DNA of 64,000 nt from Gigaspora rosea (lineage: Eukaryota > Glomeromycota > Glomeromycetes > Diversisporales > Gigasporaceae): assembly GCA_003550325.1 (NCBI GenBank), contig QKWP01000056.1, forward strand, positions 315,909-379,908, written 5' to 3'. Under the pieces are notes generated by a model. That model saw only the letters and a program-made list of their open reading frames with translations. It had not been told where the DNA came from and did not search any database. The position numbers and the translations under genes are program-made. Shown piece after piece: positions 33,820-43,741 of the stretch. Positions within the stretch are counted from its first letter, which is position 1. Each line of letters begins with the position of its first letter.

Positions 33820-36097
33820 AATTGGAGTAAGAATGAAATTAAGGTGTAAAAAATTAGCAGGTTGGAATGATCCAGACGGAGCATTTTGAAATTGGATTCT
33901 GAAAAATGTAAGTATCGCATTTATTTTTTGTTATTAAAGTGATATTAAGAATGATCAAAATAAGGAATTCATTGTGGAGAAAATTGGCAGGTACAAAAAC
34001 AGAATGAAATTGGATTTAAGGGTAAAAAGTAGCGTATTCGTTTATTATTAATAATTAGCAGGTATGAATAAATAATTCAGACAAACATTTTAACTAGGCT
34101 ATTGTTACGAATGGAATTGGATTTATTAATAGTAAATATGGCATTATCTTTATTGTCAAAATTGGCAGGTATGAACGATCTAAATGGCCTAAACGAATGG
34201 AATTGGAGTTAAGAAGGATGAAAATAAGGCATTCATTTATATCAAAACTCAGCTATACGAATCAGCAAGAAGGAATGGAATTGGAGTTAAGAATAAAAAT
34301 AAGCGTTAATTTATTATTAAAATTAGTAGGATAAATGAACCGATCGGGTTAACAAGTAAGAATGATCCAGGCGGAATATTTTGAAATTGAATTATGAAGG
34401 ATGTAAGTATGGCATTTATTTTTTGTTATTAAAGTGATATTAAGAATGATGCAAATAAAGCATTTATTATAGAGAAAATTAGCAGGTACGAATTATCAAA
34501 ACAGAATAGATTTGGATTTAAGGATAAAAAGTAGCATATTCATTTATTATTAATAATTAGCAGGTATGAATAGACAAAACATTTTAACTTGGCTATTGTT
34601 ACGAATAGAATTGGATTTATTAATAGTAGATATGGCATTATCTTAATTGTCAAAATTGGCAGGTATGAACGATCTAAACGGTCTAAAACGATGGAATTGG
34701 AGTTAAGAAGGATGAAAATAAGGCATTCAGTCATATCAAAACTCAGCAGATCCTTTAAACTGTCAAGCGTACAAATATGTGCGCTTAAATTTTTATAAGC
34801 CTGTTTTTGTTTTCGAATTTATTAAACCTCACCCCACCATTTCCTAAGCTAGAATTTAAGCATATTACATGCTAAATTGCTATATAATTTCCATTTCACA
34901 GATCTTCCTAATGCTACCCCCAAAATCAATCATATAAGTACTTTATAGCGACAGTGCAGATTTGTGCCTTTTATTTGAGTCAATTAAAGCATGCCACACT
35001 GCGGTCATAAAGTATACCATGTGAACTCTAGTCTATGGAGTTTACCCGAGCCGATTAGAATGTATTTTCTTTTAATTATTTAAGCGTACATATATGTACG
35101 CTTAAATAGATGGTTTAAGGGATACAAATCAACAAGAAGGAATGGAATTGGAGCTAATAAAAATAAGTGTTAATTTATTATTAAAATTAGTAGTATAATA
35201 AATGAACCGATCGGGTTAACAAGTAAGAATGATCCAGGCGGAACATTTTGGCTTTTTCAGTTCTCTAGCCAATTCTTATATTGAGGTTTCAACCAGCTTA
35301 TCAGAATTTAAATGGCGGTGCTCAACACTTTCACCCCGAGTGTGGAAAAAAAACTTTTGAAGGTGAAAAACTATCCAACCCAAACGAAATTCATCGAATA
35401 AAAGAGAATTGTTACGGAACTTGGATAAAATAAGTTCTGACCAAGACTATTTATTGTTAATGAATTGGGTTTATGAAGGTTTTATTTTTATTATCAAAAA
35501 TTGGTAGATGTGAACTATCTAAATGGAATGAAATGGAGTTAAGAAAGATGAAATAAGGCATTCATTATAGCAAAAATAAGCAAGTACGAATAATAGACGG
35601 AATGAATTCGAGTTAAGGATAACAAGTAAGGCATTCATCTGTTATTAATAATTAGCAGGTATGAATGAATAATCTGGTCGGAATTATGACCAGATGAAAA
35701 TGGTTTAGACGGAACATTTAGCTTGGCTATTATTACGAACGGAACTGGATTTATGAAGGATGTAAATTGGCATTTATCAAAAATTGGTAGGTGTGAATGA
35801 TCTAAACAATCTAAACGAAATATGAATTGGAATGAAAATGAGACATTATTTATATCAAAACTCATTAGGTATGAATGATCAGGAATTGGAGTTGAGAATG
35901 ATAAAAGTAAGCGTTCATTATTATTAATAATTAGTAGATATGAATGAATAAACCAGTCTGAATTGTTAGCAGGTAAGAATGATCCGGGCGAATATTTTGG
36001 CTTGACTATTGTTATAAACGAAATTGAATTATAAAGGATATGAATATGGCATTTATTTTTATTATTAAATTTTGTAGATGTGAACTAACTGAATGAA
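33820..36097. repeat. Degenerate satellite (GGAATTGGAGTTAAGAA / TTAGCAGGTATGAATGATC type)
   Basis: The region consists of diverged copies of roughly 110-130-bp units containing GAATGGAATTGGAGTTAAGA, AAAATAAGGCATTCATTTAT and AAAATTAGCAGGTATGAATG. A higher-order copy is visible: 33890-34260 realigns with 34380-34745 almost base for base (about 490 bp apart). 34760-35110 and 35245-35450 are non-satellite interruptions. The satellite resumes after the BTB fragment (37165-37260). Confidence 0.8.
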
Positions 36098-37182
36098 ATG
36101 AAGGTAGAGTTAACGTATGATGTAACGTTTGTACACACGCATTTAGATAAACTTGAAATTAAAATGACGGCGAAATTTTTCGAAAAGCTTTCGAGTAATT
36201 ATCTTGAACTTCTTGAAGATAAAGAAGACTTCAATGTAATTATTAAAATTGGTGAAGCACCTAACGCTAAAGTTTTTCAAGCACATTCACCTATTTTAAA
36301 ACATCGATCTTTATATTTTCATAATAAATTGAAAATAGCTGATAAAAATTAAAACGATTAATTTGAAAAATATTTTCTATTCAACAATTTGAAATTATTA
36401 TCAAGTAAGTTATTTGTTATTTAATAGTTCTTTATACTATAAGTGAAATTACTAAATTATTTTCTTAATGTCAATAAAATGAAGATATATTTATAGAGGA
36501 ATAACTTTATTGGAAAACCTTGACGCATCATTTATTTTTGAGTTAATGCTTGTCGCATATGAACTTATTCTTGAAGAGTTGGCTAAATATCTTGAAACCT
36601 TCTTAATTGAATCAAATGCACATAGGCTTCGTTTAAATTTGTTCGCATTCATCAAGAAAGTTTCCAAAATGACAAACTTTTAAAGGTACAAGAATGGTGT
36701 AATGATATTTTAGTTAAGTATCCAAATAAAATTTTTGAATCCGAAAATTTTACCTCTCTTCAAGAAAATGCGATGATTTACAAATGGAGGAAGTTAAGAT
36801 TTGGAATTACATTATCAAATAGGGTATTGCACAAAATCCCGATCTATCATCCAATCCTGAAGATTGGTCTAATGAAAACTTTTTAACATTAAAATCTATT
36901 TTAAAAAATTGTTTACCTCTTATTCGCTATTTTCAAATGTCTGGTGATGATATTTACGATCATATTCAACCATATAAAAAAATTATTGAAAAAACTCTTT
37001 GGAAAGATTTAGTTAAAAGACATATGACATCAAATCGACCAATATCTTCGGTAGTCCTTCCACTTCATGTGATTTTAACACAAGAACTACCACATAGATC
37101 AACAGAACTATTTTCGAACGTTATTAATGAAGAACATGCAGCAGAAATTGCATCATGGATTTTCAGATGGAGGACGATCTAG
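36098..37182 (+). pseudogene. BTB-BACK protein pseudogene, cut before the TLD domain
   Basis: The likely start at 36164 gives MTAKFFEKLSSNYLELLEDK, the BTB lead-in of the mycorrhizal BTB-BACK-TLD family, then FNVIIKIGEAPNAKVFQAHS and ILKHRSLYF. Frameshifts near 36350 break the end of the BTB. FSIQQFEIIIK joins YIYRGITLLENLDASFIFEL across an apparent intron (GTAAGT at about 36403, acceptor near 36486). BACK-like sequence follows (EELAKYLETFLIESNAHRL, then other frames), and the last 246 nt read MSGDDIYDHIQPYKKIIEKT and VINEEHAAEIASWIFRW. The latter is the join to TLD in intact relatives, but satellite DNA follows at 37165. Family members act as Cullin-3 adaptors; this copy cannot be translated intact. 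Confidence 0.75.
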
Positions 37183-37432
37183 ATGGAACATTTTGACTTG
37201 GCTCTTGTTCGAATGGAATTGGATTTACAAATAAATATAGCATTTTCTTTATTAGTATTTATTGCATAATTGACTTTAGTCAAGTTGTACGATTTATTCT
37301 GTTTTGTTGTATAATTCTGTATATATAGTTTGGTTAAACATTTAGAAAAAAAACATTTTGATAAAGTGATTTTTGATTCTAACCTGTTTATATTGTAAAA
37401 TCTTTATTAAAAAAATACGTTAAAAACAGTTT
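37183..37432. repeat. Satellite tail and spacer before the C2H2 gene
   Basis: 37165-37260 repeats the GGAACATTTTGACTTGGCT..GAATGGAATTGGATTTA satellite wording. 37261-37432 is AT-rich spacer downstream of the minus-strand C2H2 gene, where its 3' UTR would lie. Confidence 0.6.
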
Positions 37433-38143
37433 TTAACCAAAATAAATTTGCTCTATAAAAAAATGCATCGTAATATATCCTGCTATGGATATTTGATTTG
37501 TAGCATCTTTAATCATACATTGTTCCCATTCTATACGTAGCTCAATTGGTTTTTGTTTTTTGTTCTTTTTTAGTTCATTAATAGCACTATTTGATGAAAA
37601 AAGAATAACATTTGTTTGTTGTCCATATAAGTAACTTTGTACACTCCAATTTGTTCTTTCTAATATTTGACCAACAAGTTCTACCGCATTCTCTCCTTTA
37701 AATATACATTGATACCATTTTCGACTTGGAGAATATCTTGTAAGGTAGTTACCAAAAACTCCAACAAATAAACTTTCCAAACAAGGAAATTTTACAGATT
37801 GTAATCCTACGTTCTTTATATGATTTTTTAATTGTTTTTGAATAGTATAAATTAATATATTTTTGAATTCATCTAAAGCTTCTTGTGGTAATGGAGTTAT
37901 ATGTTTTGGTAGTATATTATAATTATAGTGAACTATTGATTCATGACGGCTTAATCCTTGTTGATTTTTATATGTTTTGTTAGGACAAAGATAACAACGA
38001 AAACAGTTATTAACTGATTCATCATTAGAATTTTTGTTGTTAATTTTAGGAGTATGAATATCTTTTTGATGCTTGTGATAGCCTCGTTGATTTTTAAATG
38101 CTTTTCGTGGACATAAAGGACAATGTACAAGATCGGTACTCAT
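37433..38143 (-). CDS. Two-finger C2H2 zinc-finger protein, intact, single exon
   Basis: 236 residues from the ATG at 38143 to a TAA. Two zinc fingers at the N-terminus, CPLCPRKAFKNQRGYHKHQ..H (residues about 8-30) and CYLCPNKTYKNQQGLSRHE..H (about 50-72), both follow C-x2-C-x13-H-x4-H, one residue longer than the classical spacing. The rest (about 75-236) is a mixed alpha/beta-looking region without a motif I recognise. Proteins of this kind are plentiful in mycorrhizal fungal genomes and may bind nucleic acid; role unknown. It is the only complete intronless gene in this repeat-rich stretch, and its frame is uninterrupted among decayed neighbours. A TATA-like AT run lies upstream (38190-38220). 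Confidence 0.8.
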   Translation of the reverse strand: MSTDLVHCPLCPRKAFKNQRGYHKHQKDIHTPKINNKNSNDESVNNCFRCYLCPNKTYKNQQGLSRHESIVHYNYNILPKHITPLPQEALDEFKNILIYTIQKQLKNHIKNVGLQSVKFPCLESLFVGVFGNYLTRYSPSRKWYQCIFKGENAVELVGQILERTNWSVQSYLYGQQTNVILFSSNSAINELKKNKKQKPIELRIEWEQCMIKDATNQISIAGYITMHFFIEQIYFG

Positions 38144-38571
38144 TTTAAATCTTTAAAAAAAAAAAATAAGTTTTTTGTATTTTTTTTTATAATATAAATA
38201 TATATATATATAAAATAAGTACCTTTATGTTTATTTATATGACCTAGGGGTTGGGAGATTGGTTAGCACCTGGGGAGATTGGTTAGATGCTAGTTCAAAT
38301 AGTAAAAATTTATTTTTTTTTTGGTTTTTTTTTGGTTTGACGATCATTTAAAATAATTATATACAAATTTAGGGTACAAATTTAGGGCCCAAAAATCAAA
38401 ATCCGCTGATATGCAAAAGTAGATAATAGTAGTAGTTACAAGATATCCCTCTAACTGCAAGTGTAAGACTCAGTGAATGTTAGAGTTGTTATATAGTAAA
38501 TTACCATTGGTAAATTATAGTAATTACTAGGTAATTTATCAAAGATGTAGTAAATTTACCCATATACATAT
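38144..38571. other. Upstream region of the C2H2 gene
   Basis: AT-rich, with a (TA)n run at 38197-38215 that may include the promoter. GGGGAGATTGGTTAGATGC..AGTTCAAATAG at 38271-38300 is weakly tRNA-like. No gene. Confidence 0.4.
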
Positions 38572-38816
38572 GGGAGTGAATTAGTAGAAAAGGTCAAATT
38601 TTTTTTAAGTAAAAGTTTTCTTGACTTTAGGTTTAAATATCTTAACAACTATCTTAATAAATTTAATAATTTTTTTTATTTTAATTTTATATAATTTTAA
38701 GATTAAAATAAAAAAATTTTTAGCAAATTTGATTAAATAGTTGTTAAGATATTTTAATATAGAAATTAAAAAAATTTTACTAAAAATAATTTGTCCCTTT
38801 TCTACTGACTCACCCC
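38572..38816. mobile_element. 245-bp MITE with GGGGTGAGT-type ends
   Basis: The left end GGGAGTGAATTAGTAGAAAA and right end TTTTCTACTGACTCACCCC are inverted repeats. The element aligns in reverse with the copy at 43167-43414 (TTGACTTTAGG..TTAAATATCTTAACAACTATC shared). The flanks are AT/TA-rich, so the target duplication is ambiguous. Confidence 0.75.
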
Positions 38817-39417
38817 TATATTAAAAAATATTAAGTCTAAATTTGATCAATCAAATCTTAAAAAGTTATTTTGTATTTATATAATATGTATTCAGCAAAT
38901 AAATATTTAATGTTTGATAAATTTTTACTAATTATAAATAATGTGCATTACTTTTAATAATGTATTAGCTTTGAAATTTTTTTTATTTTTTTTTATTTTT
39001 TTATTTTTTTTTATTTTTTTATTTTTTTTTTATTTTTTTATTTTTTTTTATTTTTTTATTAATTTTTATTTTTTTATTTTTTTTATTTTTTTTATTTTAA
39101 TTTGCTGTATACATTATAAGATTAGTTACAGATTTGTATCAAGATAATATTAATTTTTAACTACCTATTGTATCTTGTATAACTATCTAAATACAGCAAA
39201 TTACCTCTTAATTTTCTATTTGTAAACTAATTTAAGTTAAACTACTACCAGTATTAGTTTTAGCAAGGAAAAAAGAAGGCCCAAAGTCATCTTTGACTAA
39301 ATTAATAATAATTTATTTTATTAGAAATTAAACCAAATAAAAAATTTTGTTTATTAAATAATAATCAAAAATATATTTTGTAAAAATATGTATATATAAT
39401 TTTTAGATAAATTTATA
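38817..39417. repeat. AT-rich spacer with a T-rich microsatellite
   Basis: 38974-39100 is a run of (T)4-8 A units (TTTTATTTTTTTA type). The rest is AT-rich with no gene. Confidence 0.6.
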
Positions 39418-39954
39418 TTAGGGGCATCTATAAATAACATTATACAAGAAGGAAAGGGGTCAGATGAAAAAACATTTTTTCTAATAAATAGGGGGATCAA
39501 AAAAATATAATGTAATTTTTTTAGAAAAAATTGTCTAAAAACTGAACCAGTAGTCCAAATTTAATAATTTTGGTATCATTCGATTTGTCTCAGTGAGAGG
39601 AGTCAAATAGTACCAATATTATTTTATTTGGGGTACTGAATCAAAAGTTATTGGCCAAATACTATTGGTCATATCTTTTCTTATAAAATTACTATATAAC
39701 CAATAGTTTTTTGTAAATATCTTTCAATCTAGTAATCCAAATGTTATAATTTTGGTATCATTGGATTCATCTCACTAAGATAAATCAAATAGTATCTAAA
39801 TTATCTAAATTGGATTACTGCGTTACAAGATATTCAAGCTTTTGTAAAATTTTATATATAAATATACAAATTTTGAAAAAATTTTTTATATAGTAAAGGG
39901 AAGGGTCAAGCACTACTATGAGAGGTACATAGTGTAATTTATAGATGTCCCTTA
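39418..39954. mobile_element. 531-bp PIF/Harbinger-like MITE with TTA duplication
   Basis: Element 39421-39951: GGGGCATCTATAAATAACAT at the left, GTAATTTATAGATGTCCC at the right (imperfect inverted repeats). TTA lies on each side (39418-39420, 39952-39954). The same ends occur on the 200-bp element at 53565-53764. Inside are inverted phrases on AATTTTGGTATCATT. TTA duplication and GGGGCAT ends fit Harbinger-type MITEs. Confidence 0.72.
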
Positions 39955-40244
39955 TACAAACTCTATTTTAAAATAACTAAGGGTAAATTTACTAGTAATT
40001 TACCAAACTATTTAGTAAATTTACCAAAAAATTTTAAAAATTACAGTAAATTAACAACTCTGGTGAATGCACAAGTTAGTGGCATGCTATTTCTTATGTG
40101 ATTTTTACTATGGATATATAGGTTAGGGTAATGATCATGTTTATGTATAATATATATAATATATATATTAATTGATAATCTACTAGTCAATAGATGCATG
40201 TTCATAATGTAATATAATACAAATTACTATATAAATCACTTATA

Positions 40245-40625
40245 GACGAAATACTATGATCACCCAAAGAAAAATATTTTTTTACTAAGTTAATGAGTCA
40301 TATTAACTAATTGAAAATTGTAGAGCTCGTAGAGACATATCTATTAGTAGTTAGATCATTAAAATCAACTTAGTAAATACAGAGATATCGTCAAAAAATA
40401 ATTGGATGACTATGTAAAATTCTATGTAAACAACCATTTGTTTACATAAAATTTTACATAGTCGCACATTCGTTTTTTGATGATAACTCAGCATTTATTA
40501 GACCAATTTTGACGATCCCACCTTTTTTAGATTCATCATAATGAGCTCTACAACTTTCAATTAATTGGTATAATTCATTAACTTAGCAAAAAAAATATTT
40601 TTTCTTGAGTGATTGTGGTATTTCT
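40245..40625. mobile_element. Second palindromic foldback element
   Basis: Inverted arms around a short loop near 40437: AGTTAATGAGTCATATTAAC..TTGTAGAGCTCGTAGAGA pairs with ATGAGCTCTACAACTTTCAA..GAATTATACC-type sequence on the other side. It matches the 528-bp palindrome at 8979-9506 over the TTGAAAGTTGTAGAGCTCRT core but is more diverged. Non-coding. Confidence 0.7.
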
Positions 40626-40674
40626 ACCTATTATAGATTATTATAGCAGAAATGCTATGATTACCCAAGAAAAA

Positions 40675-41660
40675 ATATTTTTTACTAGGGTGTGGCGACT
40701 TAGGGAAGTTGGTAAGTTGTCACCCCCAAGTGGCAGGTCTAGGGTTCAAATCCCACTGGCGACGCTTTGGAAAAATAGAACTGTGTTATGGTAACCATTT
40801 CCTGTCGATCGGTTGGGTATATTACCTGTAGTCCTTGGTTACCATCTCGAATGGAAGCTTTCGGGCGAAGTTGTGTCCGGTAATACAGACAAATCCAAGG
40901 AACCGGGGAAATGAAAACCCATTTGGAAAGTCCCGAGTAAGGAGGTAGCAACGATCTTTGACGGCGCTACCAGAACCGGAATATCGGAAACCGGNNNNNN
41001 NNNNNNNNNNNNNNNNNNNNNNNNNNNNNNNNNNNNNNNNNNNNNNNNNNNNNNNNNNNNNNNNNNNNNNNNNNNNNNNNNNNNNNNNNNNNNNNNNNNN
41101 NNNNNNNNNNNNNNNNNNNNNNNNNNNNNNNNNNNNNNNNNNNNNNNNNNNNNNNNNNNNNNNNNNNNNNNNNNNNNNNNNNNNNNNNNNNNNNNNNNNN
41201 NNNNNNNNNNNNNNNNNNNNNNNNNNNNNNNNNNNNNNNNNNNNNNNNNNNNNNNNNNNNNNNNNNNNNNNNNNNNNNNNNNNNNNNNNNNNNNNNNNNN
41301 NNNNNNNNNNNNNNNNNNNNNNNNNNNNNNNNNNNNNNNNNNNNNACTGACTAATGTATCGGAGGGCTGTACCAGTGATCACAAGTAGAATTGACATGCG
41401 AAGCGTTGGACCAGAGGGTTTAAATAGGCAATCCCCTAGTTGGGTTGTAGGTATGGCAACTAGTGTAGAACCTTCGGGCGGACTACTTAAATTAGACAAC
41501 CAAAGTTGTACGTGTGGCTAGTTGTACTCTCATTCAATGTAACTCAATTGTGGGTGCGCCCAAAGAGGCGCTCTTGATCCACAGGCTTGATTAAATAAAC
41601 TCTCACCCAAAGCGGGAACTTTAACACACAAAAAAAAAAAAAAAAATATATTTTTTACTA
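40675..41660 (+). mobile_element. tRNA-headed SINE with 13-bp target duplication
   Basis: ATATTTTTTACTA flanks the element (40675-40687 and 41648-41660). The body 40688-41647 starts with a tRNA-like head (about 76 nt) whose B box, GGGTTCAAATCCC (40742-40754), is a perfect pol III consensus, with an A-box-like TGGCGACTTAGGGAAGTTGG upstream. The body is of unknown origin and includes the 351-nt assembly gap. The 3' end has GATTAAATAAACTCTC, then a poly(A) run. The shortened copy at 7268-7565 shares the 3' half. It inserted into a palindromic element, so it is younger than that copy. A partner LINE tail was not identified. Confidence 0.85.
40995..41345. other. Assembly gap (351 N)
   Basis: Unresolved bases inside the SINE body, so its true length is unknown. 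Confidence 0.99.
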
Positions 41661-41929
41661 AGTTAATGAATTATGCCAATTAATTGAAAGTTGTAGAGCT
41701 CATTATAACAAATCCAAAGGAGGTGAGATCATTAAAATTGGGCCAGTAGATGCTGAGTTATTATCAAAAAATGATATAAAATTTAGAGGTTGATAAATAT
41801 CGCAGGTTGCTATATCGCAGGTTAATATGATGGAGAAACTTAACCTGTATCCTGGGGTATAGGGTCTTATCCTGTGTCTGTCATGTGACAATGTTTATAA
41901 ATTAAATTAAACTAATCAACACAGAAAAT

Positions 41930-42470
41930 CGTGTATTTTGCCTGTTGTTTTTGTGGTGCCCATGTTGCTTTCGTCATCATTGTGCAGTATTTTTTTTGTG
42001 CTTTCATTGTTATTCTTGTAGTGCTTTTGTGGCTCTTTTATAGTGCTTTCATTATCGTTTGGTGGTGTTTTTGGTTATCATTTAGTGGGGCCTTTGGTCG
42101 TCATTTGGTGTTTTTGGTCGTCATTTGGTAGTGCCTTTGGTTTGTGCCTTTGGTTATCATTTAATGGTACTTATATTGAAGTTTGGTAGTGTTTTGGGTC
42201 ATAGTTTGGTAGTGCTTTTGGTTGTAGTTTGGTGGAGACTTTTGATTGTTGTTTGTTGGTACTTTTTGTCGTCATTTGTTGGTGCTTAGATCGTCATTGA
42301 ATAGTGCTTTTGATCGTTGTTTGGTGGTACTTTGATCATTGTTTGGTGGTGCTTTTGGTCATTGTTTGGTAGTGCTTTTGGTCGTAGATTGGTGGTTCTT
42401 TGATTGTCATTTGTTGGTGTTCTTGGTTGTTATTTGGTGGTACTTTTATTGTTGTTTGGTGTAGAGATAG
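41930..42470. repeat. Degenerate G/T-rich minisatellite (TTTGGTGGTGCTTTTGGTC type)
   Basis: About twenty loose repeats of TTGGTAGTGCTTTTGGTCGT with strong strand bias (G/T on plus). Copies of 20-35 bp, none exact. A mirror-type C/A-rich stretch lies at 49215-49400 (CACCAAAGAGCGATGATAC type), so the family occurs in both orientations. Confidence 0.7.
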
Positions 42471-42539
42471 TAGATGAATCTGGATTTATATTTATATCTG
42501 AATTAATCCGGTTTTTAAACAAATCCGGATTCAATTTTT

Positions 42540-42790
42540 TGAACCAACTATATTCAGATATAATACAATCCGAATATAATATATATCCGGATAAATATAC
42601 AACATATAATCCAGATACAACATATAATCCGAATATAATATGTAATCCGGATATAATATATAATCTGGATATAATATGCAATCTGGATATAATATGCAAT
42701 CTGGATATAATATGCAATCTGGATATAATATGCAATCTGGATATAATATGCAATTTGGATATAATATGCAATTTGGATATAATATCCCTA
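42540..42790. repeat. 18-bp minisatellite, ATAATATGCAATCTGGAT
   Basis: From about 42640 to 42783, units of 18 bp (GGATATAATATGCAATCT) repeat at least seven times with one- or two-base changes. More diverged units (CCGGATATAATATATAAT) lead in from 42540. Because 18 is a multiple of three, several frames stay open; I see no evidence of expression. Confidence 0.85.
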
Positions 42791-43166
42791 TAAGAAAAGT
42801 GGTCTGGGTGTTGGTACGGGTTGGCACAAGATTGTCTAAATAGGTACGCATCATATGGCATGTAAAGGCAACCAAAATGTAACAGAATAGCATATATATT
42901 ACGTTTTATAGTATCAATACATGCATTGGGTAGCACATTTTATTATGTTACTTTATGTATAATTAGATAAAGTTTTGGTTTAGTAATGTGCAGCAAAACG
43001 AAGGTAATTTTACCTATATGTCTCTTCTAATTCTTACCCCAACCCCAACCCTTAAATAGGCTTTACCAATAAACTAAAATTTCAAAGAATCACATGGGTA
43101 CATAGCTTTAGCCATTTCCTTTTCATAGAATATGCAATTATTCAATGTTTAATTACATAATATATA
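42791..43166. other. Intergenic
   Basis: No gene, RNA or repeat recognised in this AT-rich spacer. Confidence 0.4.
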
Positions 43167-43414
43167 GGGGTGAGTTAGTAGAAAAGGGACAAATCATTTT
43201 TAATAAACTTTTTTTAATTTTTAAACTGAAATATCTTGACAAATATTTAATCAAATTTGCTAAAAATTTTTTTATTTTAATCTTGAAATTATATATAATT
43301 AAAATAAAAAATAAGTTATTAAATTTATTAAGATAGTTGTTAAGATATTTAAGCTTAAAGTCAAGAAAACTTTTACTTAGAAAAAATTTGTCCCTTTTTT
43401 ACTGACTCACCCCC
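43167..43414. mobile_element. 248-bp MITE with GGGGTGAGT ends
   Basis: GGGGTGAGTTAGTAGAAAAG at the left and TTTTTTACTGACTCACCCCC at the right are inverted repeats. The internal sequence matches the reverse complement of 38572-38816. Non-coding. Confidence 0.78.
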
Positions 43415-43741
43415 ATATGACAAAATTAAAACAATGTATAAATAGATTTTATTATACTTCATGCAACCTTTAAAAAAAAATGGTTTCTCAAGAGTCAATA
43501 TCACCAACACTTTCAATCGAAAAAGTTGTCCTTTGGACATCTCCAGAATCTCTGTTTTTAGTTCTATCTCAACTAATAAAATAATAATAAAACCGAATGA
43601 TGAAACTAATAATGGAGCTAATAGGTTCTTTAAAAAATAATCGAAAAAATGGACAAACAACTAGCAAAGTAAAACCATCAAGCTCTATACCTACTCCAGT
43701 AAAAAATTAAAGAGCTAATACTACTTATACACGATTTTTTT

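Larger units (their letters stand above)
40630..41790. mobile_element. Third palindrome copy, one arm only, split by a SINE
   Basis: AATGCTATGATTACCCAAGA..TATTTTTTACTA at 40650-40687 continues after the SINE at 41661 as AGTTAATGAATTATGCCAAT..TTGAAAGTTGTAGAGCTC to about 41785. Rejoined, it follows the left arm of the copy at 40245-40625. Confidence 0.65.

Noticed and set aside
38240-38305. Possible tRNA or SINE head (GGGGAGATTGGTTAGATGC..AGTTCAAATAG)
   Set aside because: The B box is poor, no acceptor stem can be paired, and there is no poly(A) tail or target duplication nearby.
38941-39147. Phe-rich ORF
   Set aside because: Translation of a T-rich microsatellite.
40822-41499. Long ORFs across the second gap
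   Set aside because: Also made of gap N characters inside the SINE.
42404-42936. ORFs of 120-168 codons over the 18-bp minisatellite
   Set aside because: Unit length divisible by three keeps several frames open on both strands at once; no start context, domain or splicing evidence.
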